This document shows positions 1 through 10,200 of a stretch of 64,000 nt of DNA, in pieces. Below the pieces are notes generated by a model. The model saw only the letters and a list, made by a program, of their open reading frames with translations. It was not told the DNA's origin and made no database searches. The position numbers were made by a program, and so were the translations under genes. Position 1 is the first letter of the stretch. Every line of letters starts with the position of its first letter. Origin of the DNA: Seriola aureovittata (taxonomy: Eukaryota; Chordata; Actinopteri; Carangiformes; Carangidae); contig NC_079377.1 in assembly GCF_021018895.1 (NCBI RefSeq), forward strand, positions 9,926,501 through 9,990,500, in the 5' to 3' direction.

Positions 1-738
1 ATTCTTCAGTGTCAGCGTGCTTAAATGCAATAAAGCAGACAGTTCACAGCAGATAAAGTTAGATGAATAGTAATCAAGCTGGAGGTGAGGAGAAAACCTT
101 TCAGCTTTGAGCACTTCAGTGACTCAGATCAAGTGGAGATAAAAAGCAAACTTTAAATGGTCTTTCATTATTTTTCAGACCCATCCACTCTACATAAAGG
201 ATTACAATTTATTTGGAATACAATTATAACCAGGGTTCGAATTATGGCGGGGATTGAACCCCCTAATAAAGACTTGGACCCCCCCCCCCAAAAAAAAAAA
301 AGAGGTAAAAACAACAGTTCGGGGGGGCGAGGCCAATGTTAGCTAGTTTCTAACTTTTGTTATAATCACTAACTTCAGTTACAGTTTAGCTAAGTTGCTG
401 ATAGCGTGCCTTTTCATTTCCAGTTTTTGCTTAGAGTTTCATTGCTAATATAAAATGCCATCTAATTTTAGCAAACACTGGTGCTCAGTTATGTGAAGTG
501 AGACAATGGACGATTAGTTGTTGTAGAGATACACTCTACATCAATGTAGAGTTTATTATGTCAGTTTAATAGTTTTTTGTGTGGCTGTGGTAGTTTAGTT
601 AGTCTTTTACCTTTGCGATATTAGCCTTTCAATAGGCACCGCCTTTGTTTTCAGTCAGGAATTCAACAGTTCAAGCTGGTTGGGTAATTGAACAATATTA
701 AAATCCATGTGTGCTGAAGGCCGAGTAAGTGTATTAGC

Positions 739-925
739 AGTGGTGGGAAGTAATTAAATACATTTACTCCAAGTACTGTACTTAAGTATAATTTTGAGGT
801 ACTTGTACTTTACTTGAGTATTTCCATTTAATGCTACTTCTTACTTCCACTCCACTACATTTCAGAAAGAACGTACTTTCTACTCCACATGTATTTGACA
901 GCTTTAGTTAAACAACCAAGATACT
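739..925. repeat. Teleost interspersed repeat copy
   Basis: The stretch starts with AGTGGTGGGAAGTAATTAAA and is built from TACTTGAGTA / ACTTTACTTGAG / CCACTCCACTACATTTCAG words. That wording is typical of a very common non-autonomous repeat in percomorph genomes. The copy looks diverged and its right end is uncertain. The family name was not determined. Confidence 0.6.
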
Positions 926-2070
926 GTAATCACTGTAACACTTCAGTTCACTGAAGCAGTTTCCTTTTGCCCTGGTGAAAAAGTTGACCCCCCTGATTGT
1001 CATTTTATAATTCACACTCTGATTATAACTAATTCATGAATACAGTTATCAACTATAGCCCTAGTATATTTTCAGTTCCAGCAGAAATTTCCCTACGTGG
1101 TGATGGACATGAAAGCATGTCTAAATCAGAAAGCTATATTCTGTTGCAAAAAAAGAGAAAGAAAAAAATGAGGGTGGTTAAATTACTTTTGAATTGCAAA
1201 TCAGTGTGTGTACAGCTTTGGCGCATCTCAGGGATAGAAAACAAAATAACACCAGGTGGTTTTTTTTTATGGTCAAATTTTGCATGTTTTCTTTGCGTGG
1301 GTGGATTAAATAACCTTGTTTGCAAAGACTCAGCAACTAAATGTGTCTAAATATAGAGAAAACTGTTCCTACTGCACCATAGAGAAGACTACATACTGTT
1401 CATTTTAATATCTTTTTTCATATCTCTTCTCTCTGCTCTCTCTTTCTCTCTAGACAGAGAAACCGAGAGATACTGCAGCTGGTGTTAAATCTGCTGACTG
1501 CGCTATCACTCCACTATTAGTGACTGCCTCCACCTCGGCTCCCCCAGAGGCGGCTCAATTAAGATGTGACTGAACCTTACATAGTTATGGTATTTCAATA
1601 AGGCTCCGTGACAGAAGAGAGCCGAGCTCATCGCTGTGAAGAGGCAAACTGCCATTAGTCATTTGCATTTGGACTTTCTCTGTTCTCTGTTTTACTGTGA
1701 AGAAATGAAAGTAAAAAAATGAGACCCTGTGATCATAAAATCTGTCTTATGTCGTGTAAAGTGAGAGCAACAACAAAGAAAGAACCTATGATTATCTGGC
1801 CACCCTATTAAGCAGCGGAGCAGCGGAAGAAAAGATGGGGGGGGGGTAGGAAGGAAGGAGGAGAGGGAGAGAGGAAAGGCTGAGCTGTTATTTCATGTTT
1901 TCTCTCACTATACAGTCCCAGCAGTGCACAGGGACTCACTCCCTACATGAGCCTGATGTGCAGTCCTCATTATGCGAAGAGGAGTCCCAAAGAGGCTGCT
2001 TTCGAATACCACCACTTCAGGAGTGGTTGTAGAGGAAGAAAGGTACCCAGGAGGGAAAAAAAGGGTATTT

Positions 2071-2071
<1 letters not shown>

Positions 2072-2102
<31 letters not shown>
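2072..2102. repeat. (AAT)n microsatellite
   Basis: About ten uninterrupted TAA/AAT units, followed directly by an AAG/AAA-rich purine tract up to about 2130. The short frames across it are artefacts of the repeat. Confidence 0.95.
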
Positions 2103-2103
<1 letters not shown>

Positions 2104-5100
2104 GGAAGAAGAAGAAGAAAAAGAAGAACAGGTAAGATGATGCTGATGCAGCTCATCAAAGGAAAAAGATAAAGAGGGATGTAAAGACTCTCTACTCTCT
2201 CATCAGCTTTATTGCCTTGTTCTGTTCCCCAAACATATCTCCACAGAGATTTAAGTATAATATTAATACTGTTTTGAGGAGGTTTCTTATCAGTTCTTTC
2301 CCACCTTTCCTAAACTGATGGCACTGGTGCAGTCTAACTCACAGGGTCCAAACGCTGCCAGATGTTGAATCATTTTGACAGATATCCTCATCCTTACTTG
2401 TAGGCTACACCAAAGCCATGATAAACCGGTGCCTGCTGAGCTGCCACTCACCTCCTGGCAGCGAAGGCAGTATTTTAAATTCCCAATGGGAGTACAGGTA
2501 ATAAAAGCTGATTCAATACTATGTTAATAACTTGTCTCTGATGTAGGCTTACTGTGTGGTTTCTGAGCTTATAACTATGCAGCACATGACAATCAATTTT
2601 TGTAAGATGCTATTTTTTCCCCACAAATGTCTGAGTCCCTCTGACTTTGGAAAAGGCCAAAAAAAGATGAAGACAATGTGCAGTAATTTCAGCTGTACTA
2701 CACAGCTTTGCAATTTGGTGGCCCCAGCAGACAGCAGAGGATAACAGTCTTGAAGGACAATAAAAATTTGATGTATTTCAACATCAGCTACATGACTTAA
2801 AAAACCCCTGTTTGGTAGCTGGTAGGGATGGAAAGGATGAAAAGAGATTCCTTGAGAGGCAGGTTTATCTACCACAGTCCAGCCCGGTTGATGCTGTTTG
2901 TGAGAAAATATTTTTTGCTGCTCTCAAGGTTCAATTTTCTATCTACAAAAAAAGACATTCCCAGTGCACGACTTTTAATCTGCAGCTCTCAGTCAGCTGG
3001 GATGTACAGGCGTTCTCTTCTTTAACCCCAATTCATGATTTAAGTGAATGAGCTGTGTGTGTTTTTACTCATAAATCATGCTTGGGGCAGGCGATGGCCT
3101 CAGGGAGGGTAGTGCCAAAATGTAACGTTTCATAATGTTATCCAAGGCTGCACCTCAGACTTCTTGTCCACCTTATTTCATAAAGCACTTGACACGGCTC
3201 AAACCAGCATAATTATGTTTGTGAAAATGCCTGTCATTGGGATGGAGTATTTCAAGAGGATTTCTGTGCTTGGAATATAAATATTTAATGAGTTTGGTGT
3301 ATAGTGCTCTCTGGCTTGTAGCCGTACTCCTCTCAGGGCAGTGTACTAAAAAGGGTGAGAGGTGAGGAAATGCTTGACATTGTAAAACACAGGTTAGCAC
3401 TGATTAAAGAAACTCACCACATCAAGCCGACGCTGTTGCTTCAGCCTTATTAGAGTGCCTGCTGGCTGAACCACCATCATGGACACTGCAGATACAGGAA
3501 ATAAAGATTTGTGTGCAATACAGGAAAATGCAGTAAAGGATGAAAGGATGAAGATGGTTGTTTGAAGACAGAATTTAATTAGTCAGAAAAATTGTCTTTG
3601 GACTTTGTCAACCATAATGAAGAGATGGTGCTGAACACTGAATATTCATGTCCTCGCTCCTGTTTTTACATCATTAATATGAGGAGATTTAGCCTGTCTT
3701 TGTTTGCTAAGATTGATGTCATCTCACCAGCGTCTAGTTGCGGAAAAAGAAAATTTGTTGCTTAATATAATTAGACATATTTTTTTGTTTAAAAAAATAA
3801 TACTTCAGGCCACATTTTCACCACCTTGCATATGATTATTTTTCTATCTCTTTGGTCTCACGGAGGAATGAACAATTATTTTAAGGGCTAGATACTTTCG
3901 CACAAGCATAAATGATAGCTCTTTGACCCTGCTGGTCCTGCTAATACTCATCCTGAATAGATGTTTTTTACACAAGACATTTCAGCCTGTCACAGTATGA
4001 AAGAGCACAGGTGTTGATAATAAAATTAACAGGTCTGAATGCCATCAGCTGCTTCAGTTTCAGGGTCCTGGTATTGTTCATGCTGCCTCACTGTCACACT
4101 GTCATGGCTTATTGGACTCTTGAATAGAACTGAGCCACTGTTAATGTTATTAGTGACAGCTGCACTTCTCCAACAAAGATAAGTCAAAATTCCTGCTGTC
4201 TATTTGCGTCAGGAAATTTTGGCCTTTTTAATTATCTGCCTGCTTTTCAGATGACTTAGAAACTCCTAGAAAAACCTGTTGCGAGTTACCAAGGAAATGA
4301 ATTTCCTCATTGTCCCCATTGTAAAAGACATTTAATTATCTATGTACAACAACAAGCTGTATTCATTCTGCTGAAAGTCACTCTTTTAATTGTGGTTTTG
4401 TATAAAAGATAGGACTTGTATTGTTTGTCTAATACATATACCCTCTGGATGCTTGCGATGGCATGATAGATAAAGTTTAGGTTTACTCATTGATTAGTGA
4501 TGGAAAACTAAAACAGCTCCTCATAATGTCTGCTGTGTAAGGTTTCATAATGCTGTCTTAATTAGATGTTTTCTATCACCCACACACCATATGCCAAAAA
4601 GTCATATGTGGGTGGATGTTTGGTTGTTTTGAATATTTAAGGCCATCTTTTCTCTGGTGTTTAGTCGTATTTATTTACACTACACTTTGACAGTATAACA
4701 TAAACATATGCAGTTAGTCATTTTTAAGTTTTTATACATCACAGCTGAGAGCATTACCAGGTAGTATAATATTTTCATCTGAGGATTTCTGCTGAAATGA
4801 GGACACTGCATATATGCACTGCTGACTTATGCTTTAATGCTTGCATACACTGTAAATCTCAATTCGCTCACTCAACTTAAAAGTTTATTGAAAGCAAATT
4901 GCACACAAAAAAACTACAAAATTATGAACTATGAAAATATTTTTTTTCTCTCAGCCCTATCAAAACTATGCTGACTTTATGTCACATTTACATACATGAT
5001 ACTGCATTAAAAAAAATACTCTGGAAGTATAGAATTCTGTGTCAATGTCTCAAGAAGTTGAAGGCTTGCTTTCATCAGTCAGGCTACTGAAGTTATATAG

Positions 5101-5619
5101 CTGAAAATACTTTGAACCACTGATGACAGAAATGACCTCCCTAAGACCATAATCTACAGTAGCTGTGTAGTGCACCCCCTAACAGGTCACATCCAGAGTT
5201 TGAACCGGATATAAAGTTTAAGATTTGAAAAATTCATTTTGGTGGAAGAACTCACACAAACAGTTTATGACCTGACAGTGTCAGAGCCCCATTCATTGTT
5301 ATAGAGCAACCTGGGGTGACATTGCACATTTGAAGGTTCTCCTTTAGTTTCTAGAGTGTTGCATGTTCACAAATATTGACCAAGCTGCTCTGGGGCACAG
5401 GAATAAGAAATGTGAATTCTTAAAAAAGGATGGGTTCTACTTTAAATGTACAATCCATGATTATGGATTGTCTGTTATTTTTCTGGTGCAGAAAAATAAC
5501 AGACTAAAATAATAAATGTTAAAATCATTATAGAAGCCTACGGGGGACTTTATTAGTATGTATCATGTAAACTTCTAGTTCAGCAGGGCCTTTAGATCTG
5601 GAGAAGCCAGGGCTTTGTG

Positions 5620-5934
5620 TTAGAAAACAACTGTATTGCCTTGGTGGGTACAGTGTTCTCTACATCTGATGTTGCCTGCGATATAGTGTGTGAGACTGTT
5701 ATTGTCCTCATCGTCAAGCTCACAGAGAACATCCCATTTGGGTGAGTCAAAACAGTCCTTCAGAGCCTCATGAGACTCATCAGACCATTGTCTCACTGTA
5801 CATGTTGTTGCCAGTAGACTGTGTACTGTAGGTCTGTACACAGGCAAGAGGTGAACCAGGTTGTGGTCAGATCTGCCCAGTGGAGGGAGGGGTGATGAGT
5901 TGTATGCCCCCTTGACAATAGCATTTTCAAACAA
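5620..5934 (-). mobile_element. Non-LTR retrotransposon (LINE) endonuclease fragment
   Basis: The minus strand encodes about 104 residues containing PLPPLGRSDHNLVHLLPVY followed by a TVRQWSDESHEALKDCFD-like segment. The SDH motif marks the C-terminal end of the APE-type endonuclease of fish LINE ORF2 proteins, and the following W-S-x-E-x-x-E-A-L-x-x-C-F segment is the usual linker towards the reverse transcriptase. Nothing resembling the upstream endonuclease or the downstream polymerase remains nearby, so this is a truncated fossil. The exact family was not determined. Confidence 0.75.
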
Positions 5935-6117
5935 GTCCAGTGACCTATATCTCTTGTTACAAATTTTTCAAATTATTGAGTGTGACTACTTGTCACATGA
6001 ACATAAAAATATTTGGTGAATATTATTACTCATGGCGCTTCCAGTATTCTGCTGCACTCTGCTGGTGGTAAAGAAATAGCACAGATTACAGAGGAAGTGG
6101 ATGATGCACTTGTACAG

Positions 6118-7015
6118 TCTGTGTTGCTCTTTTACCTGGTGGAATAAAACTAAGTACATTTATTCATATTTACTGATATCTATTCACTTATTTTAATGTC
6201 ACTTTCTGCTGCTATTCCACTACATATCAGTTACTTGTTACTTTAAAAATTAAGATTTTAGCACAAAACATATGAAGAACTTTTTTGTTTTTTGTTATAA
6301 ATCAACCCTCCCCAACAGTACACAAGCACAGCTGCAATGATTAGTTAATTAATTAGTTTACTGACAGGGAATCAATTGACAACTATTTTAAAATCATTCA
6401 CACCATAACATAATTTTTCAATACAAAGACAGCAAACATTAAATGGTTCCAGGTTCACAAATGTGAGGGTTCACTGCTTTTCCATCTTATTATTATCATT
6501 AATTGTTTATCATTTGTAATCATTTTGAAGTTTGGACTGCTGGTTGGACAAAACAACCATTGTCAAGGTGTCACTTTGGGCTTTGATGGCTTTTCTCACT
6601 ATTCTCTGAATTTTTACAAACCAAACAATCAATCAGTTTATCGAAAGATAATCAAAAGATCAATCCATAATAAAAAATAATAATTAGTTGCAGCCCCATA
6701 CAAAAATAGTTTAAAAATTACCATGATCAAATACAACAGTAAAATCCTGCTTTTACGCGAATGCATGAGTAATAACAATGTAATGGCATAATATGCAATA
6801 CTATGATATATAATAATAAAACCAGTCACATGGACCATTTTTCTGGAGCGTACTTTTACTTTTAATATAGTTTAAAAGTAGAGTTTTTCCAGCTTATACT
6901 TATATACCAAACTAAGACTTGCAATTCAGCACTGTCACTTGAGTGTTTTTACTGTGTAGTATCTTTTTGTATACTTTTTATGTGTGGTATTAGTACCTTT
7001 ATGAGTACCAGTGTG
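6118..7015. mobile_element. Diverged teleost repeat interrupted by a second repeat
   Basis: The left part (about 6118-6300) has AAGTACATTTATTCA and ATTCCACTACATATCAGTTACTTGTTACTT. The right part (about 6848-7015) has GTACTTTTACTTTTAATA, CTTGAGTGTTTTTACTGTGTAGTAT and GTATTAGTACCTTTATGAG. These read as the two ends of one tract-rich repeat family, of which 739-925 is another partial copy. A different element sits between them (6329-6697). The copy ends about 100 bp before the msh6 promoter motifs. Confidence 0.5.
6329..6697. mobile_element. MITE/SINE-like element nested in an older repeat
   Basis: The left end reads AGCTGCAATGATTAGTTAAT. The right end on the opposite strand reads GGGGCTGCAACTAATTATTA, so the termini share an inverted GCTGCAA...ATTA core. 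The interior (GAATCAATTGACAACTATTTT, AAGTTTGGACTGCTGGTTGGACAAAACAA, TATCGAAAGATAATCAA) matches the wording of an abundant fish element. It has no coding capacity. Confidence 0.55.
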
Positions 7016-7084
7016 TGGCCTCTGTGTTAGAAATAAAGTTGACAGGAAGAACGGGAAGTAAAAACAGTCTTGTGGGCGCCAAAG

Positions 7085-7298
7085 GAAGTCATGTTTGACC
7101 ACGTGAGTTCTCCACTCGCCTGTCATTGGTGGAGGCTTGTGTCCACGCCCACCACATCTAGTGCGTGTCTTTCCCGCGAACAAGACGCATTAGGCTCATG
7201 CTGTGACGCTGTGTAGCTGGATGCTAGGTGATGCAGAATCACTGTCGTAAGGTTTATATAGCTAAATTCAACGACAACAGCCTTCAAAACTCGAAAAT
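7085..7298 (+). promoter_or_regulatory. msh6: Putative msh6 promoter and 5' UTR
   Basis: A compact motif cluster precedes the msh6 ATG: an E-box CACGTG at 7100-7105, an inverted CCAAT box (ATTGG) at 7125-7129, and an E2F-type site TTTCCCGCG at 7170-7178. There is no clear TATA box. Known biology fits: mismatch-repair genes are induced at G1/S and E2F control of MSH6 is established in mammals. The transcription start was not determined; it probably lies between 7180 and 7290. Confidence 0.55.
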
Positions 7299-10200
7299 AT
7301 GAAGAAGCAAAGCTCTCTTTTCAATTTCTTCACCAAGTCTCCGCCGCCGGTCTCCAAACCGAAGCCTAGTCCCTCTCCGACCGAGGCAGACCTGCCGTCC
7401 TCCGTGGAGAAGTCCAACTCTTCTCCGAAAGAGCAAGCTAAACAAACACCACAACAAAAACCGGCCAAGACCAGCAAAGTAAAGCCAAAAAGTGACTCCA
7501 AGTCCGTCAAAGGGGGGTTCAAGAAACTGTTTGGCGACAAGGCTCCGACAACCAAAGAGAGGTGAGTTAGCGCTGATTATGTTGGGGGTGGTGTAGTTGC
7601 TGGAGCCACGTTAGGTACCGTTTTCCTTCTTCCTGCTGAAGACTTTCTGCAAGGCCCCACAAAGACTTAACCTGTTTCTCCAATTGTAAACGAGGTAATG
7701 CAAGAACAAACGAAATCATCCGATGCATTTTATTAATAATATAAAAAAAGAGAACAATGACTTTGTTGACTTTGAAAACCTACTGTTTCTATTGCTAATG
7801 AGTTACTTTTCTCATGTTCATTTCATGCATTTAATTGTATCAACATGGATTGCAGAGATTAAAAGGGAGTTTTCCTAATGATTACTAATGTCATAGTTGA
7901 AACTGTGTAGATTATCTTTAGTTGACACCATACCATGTGTGCCTTGTTTGGTGATTATTGTGGTATTGGCTCTGCTTCACCCCCGCCTCCTTACCCCCTC
8001 CTCCGTACTCTCGCCTCAATAAAAATGTGTGTAGCTTGGATCTGTATCCACTAGATGGCAGGTAACATGTTGTGTCTCCAGTCGGAACAAATCTAAAATC
8101 AGAGAAAATAATTAGTAACTCTCGCTGCAGTTGAATTACAGAGACAGTAATACCTTTATCAAATTATCACATCTGTTATTCAGAATTTTGGCATGAATAT
8201 TGAGTGCCTTTTAAGAAAACATTGGATAAATCGAGACATGAGCATGAACTGTTTCAGGGCAAACGCCCTCTCACATTAGCTCCCAAGAGTTTTAAGCCAA
8301 ATATGAGTAAGTACCTTGTTTACTTTGCAGCACATGTGGTGGGATGTTTTTTCCAGTTGTGTGGATAAATGACAAAATTCAAAATGACTGTAACAGGTTT
8401 TCAGTGCTGCAGTGTTAGTACAATCTGCCCTGTAATCTAAGATGTATTTTTAATGGCTGGTAGCCATGCCATGGTGGATTAGATGACCAAAAATACTGTA
8501 ACTCACTCTAGAGCTGAAAATTATTAGTCTACCTTTTTTCTCTTTATTAATTGTGTAAATTACTTTCCAAACTATATCGTGGAAGATTCTGTGGTTTCAG
8601 TTTCTCAGCTCTGAGAATTGGCTATTTCTCTCTGTTTTAATGTCATTATAAACTTGGGCTGTTGCTCAGACTAATCAAATAAACGTATGTGTATTTCATG
8701 GCATTTCCATATTTTTTGGCAGTTGGTCAATCATCGGGAATTAGAATTATTATCATTTTTAATGGTAATAGTCATTAATTGTGGCTTAACTCCGTCCTGT
8801 CATAAAGGGCTGTAATACTCACAGGATAATGCCTACTTGTAGTTATACTTTGAGATAACAGATGCCTGTATTGCTCTGGGTCAGTAGATTATTTCCTATA
8901 ATGTGTCTTTGTTTTAATTACCTCCAGCAATCTCACATCTTCACTGCCATTCAGTGCCGGTGCCCTTGTGTGGGCAAAACTGGAGGGACACCCCTGGTGG
9001 CCATGCATGGTGGTACCCCAACCTCTGACTGGACAGCAGATGAGAGGCCGCGGTCGAGACCAACGCATACATGTCCATTTCTTTGATGAACCTCCTACTA
9101 GGGGATGGGTCAGCACCAAATATATCAGAGAGTACCGAGGTTGGTAACATTATTCCCATAATAATGATAAAAGAAGAAGAATAGGAATATTAGAACATTA
9201 ATGTGTTACGTCTTTCTTTGTCTGTTGCTGTTGAATGATAAGTTTGTACTCTGTTGGTTCAGGCTCCGACAGCAGCGATGCTAAAACCGGCGGGGTGTTC
9301 TTCAGCGGCAAGCCTGTAATCCGCCGAGCAATGGAGCTTGCTGATGGAGTCATGTTTGACAGCCCAGAAAAAAGATTAAAGATACCTCTCTGCACAGACC
9401 CATCAGACGAGGAAGAGGAAGATGAAGAAATGGAGGTGACTTTGTGTTTATGTGCAGATAGTATGTTGACGATGTGTAAATTAAAAAGCCCACATTTGAA
9501 CTAAAATGTTTGATAAGATTTTCTTGTTACTAAAGTAGTAATACATATATCACTACTCAGAGTAGTTCAGAGTAAATGTCTTAGATCTAATCAGGTCAAC
9601 AACACATGTTACATACCGTCATTACTCTTCCTTATTTGTGCTCTGTCAGCTTGACAAGTCGACACTGACTGATGAAGAGCTCACTGATGAGGATCTCCAG
9701 AAAAATGAGGAAGTGAAGTCATCCAAAGTCAGTCGCCGTTCATCCCGTGCGTCAACAGAAAAGAGCAACAAGGCCAAGCGCCGTCGCATTATTGTAGCCT
9801 CGGACAGTGACGGCTCAGATGAGGAATTCAAACCAGAACAGGCTGCGTCCAGCAGTGAGGATGAAGAGGAAGAAGGAACGGTCAGTAGTGAAGAGGAGGA
9901 AGAGGAGAGCACACAAGAGTCAGAAGTAGAAAGCCCAGTCAAGCCTGCAAAGCGCAAACGCCCTGAAGAAAAGCCTGCTAATGCAAAAGCTAAAGTATCC
10001 ACCACACCGCCTGCTGCACCGAAACGACCTCAAGTACCTGTCGCAGCTGACACAAAGTCTCGCCTCTCAGCCTTCTCCGCCCCTGACAGCTTTGAGAGCC
10101 AGGCAAATGGTTCAGGCACCAGTGGAGGTACAACAGTTTGGGACCATGAGAAGCTGGAGTGGTTGCAGGATGGCAGGAGGAAAGACAGCAGAAGGCGGCG

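Larger units (their letters stand above)
1..5589. other. Non-coding flank upstream of msh6
   Basis: I find no exon here. Open frames are short, lack recognisable domains and are not joined by plausible splice signals. Visible content is a common teleost repeat (739-925), an AAT microsatellite (2072-2102), purine/pyrimidine tracts near 1430-1455 and 1840-1880, and a complex, non-repetitive stretch at 1478-1690 that could be a conserved non-coding element. In mammals KCNK12 and MSH2 lie on this side of MSH6, but no part of either was recognised. Confidence 0.6.
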
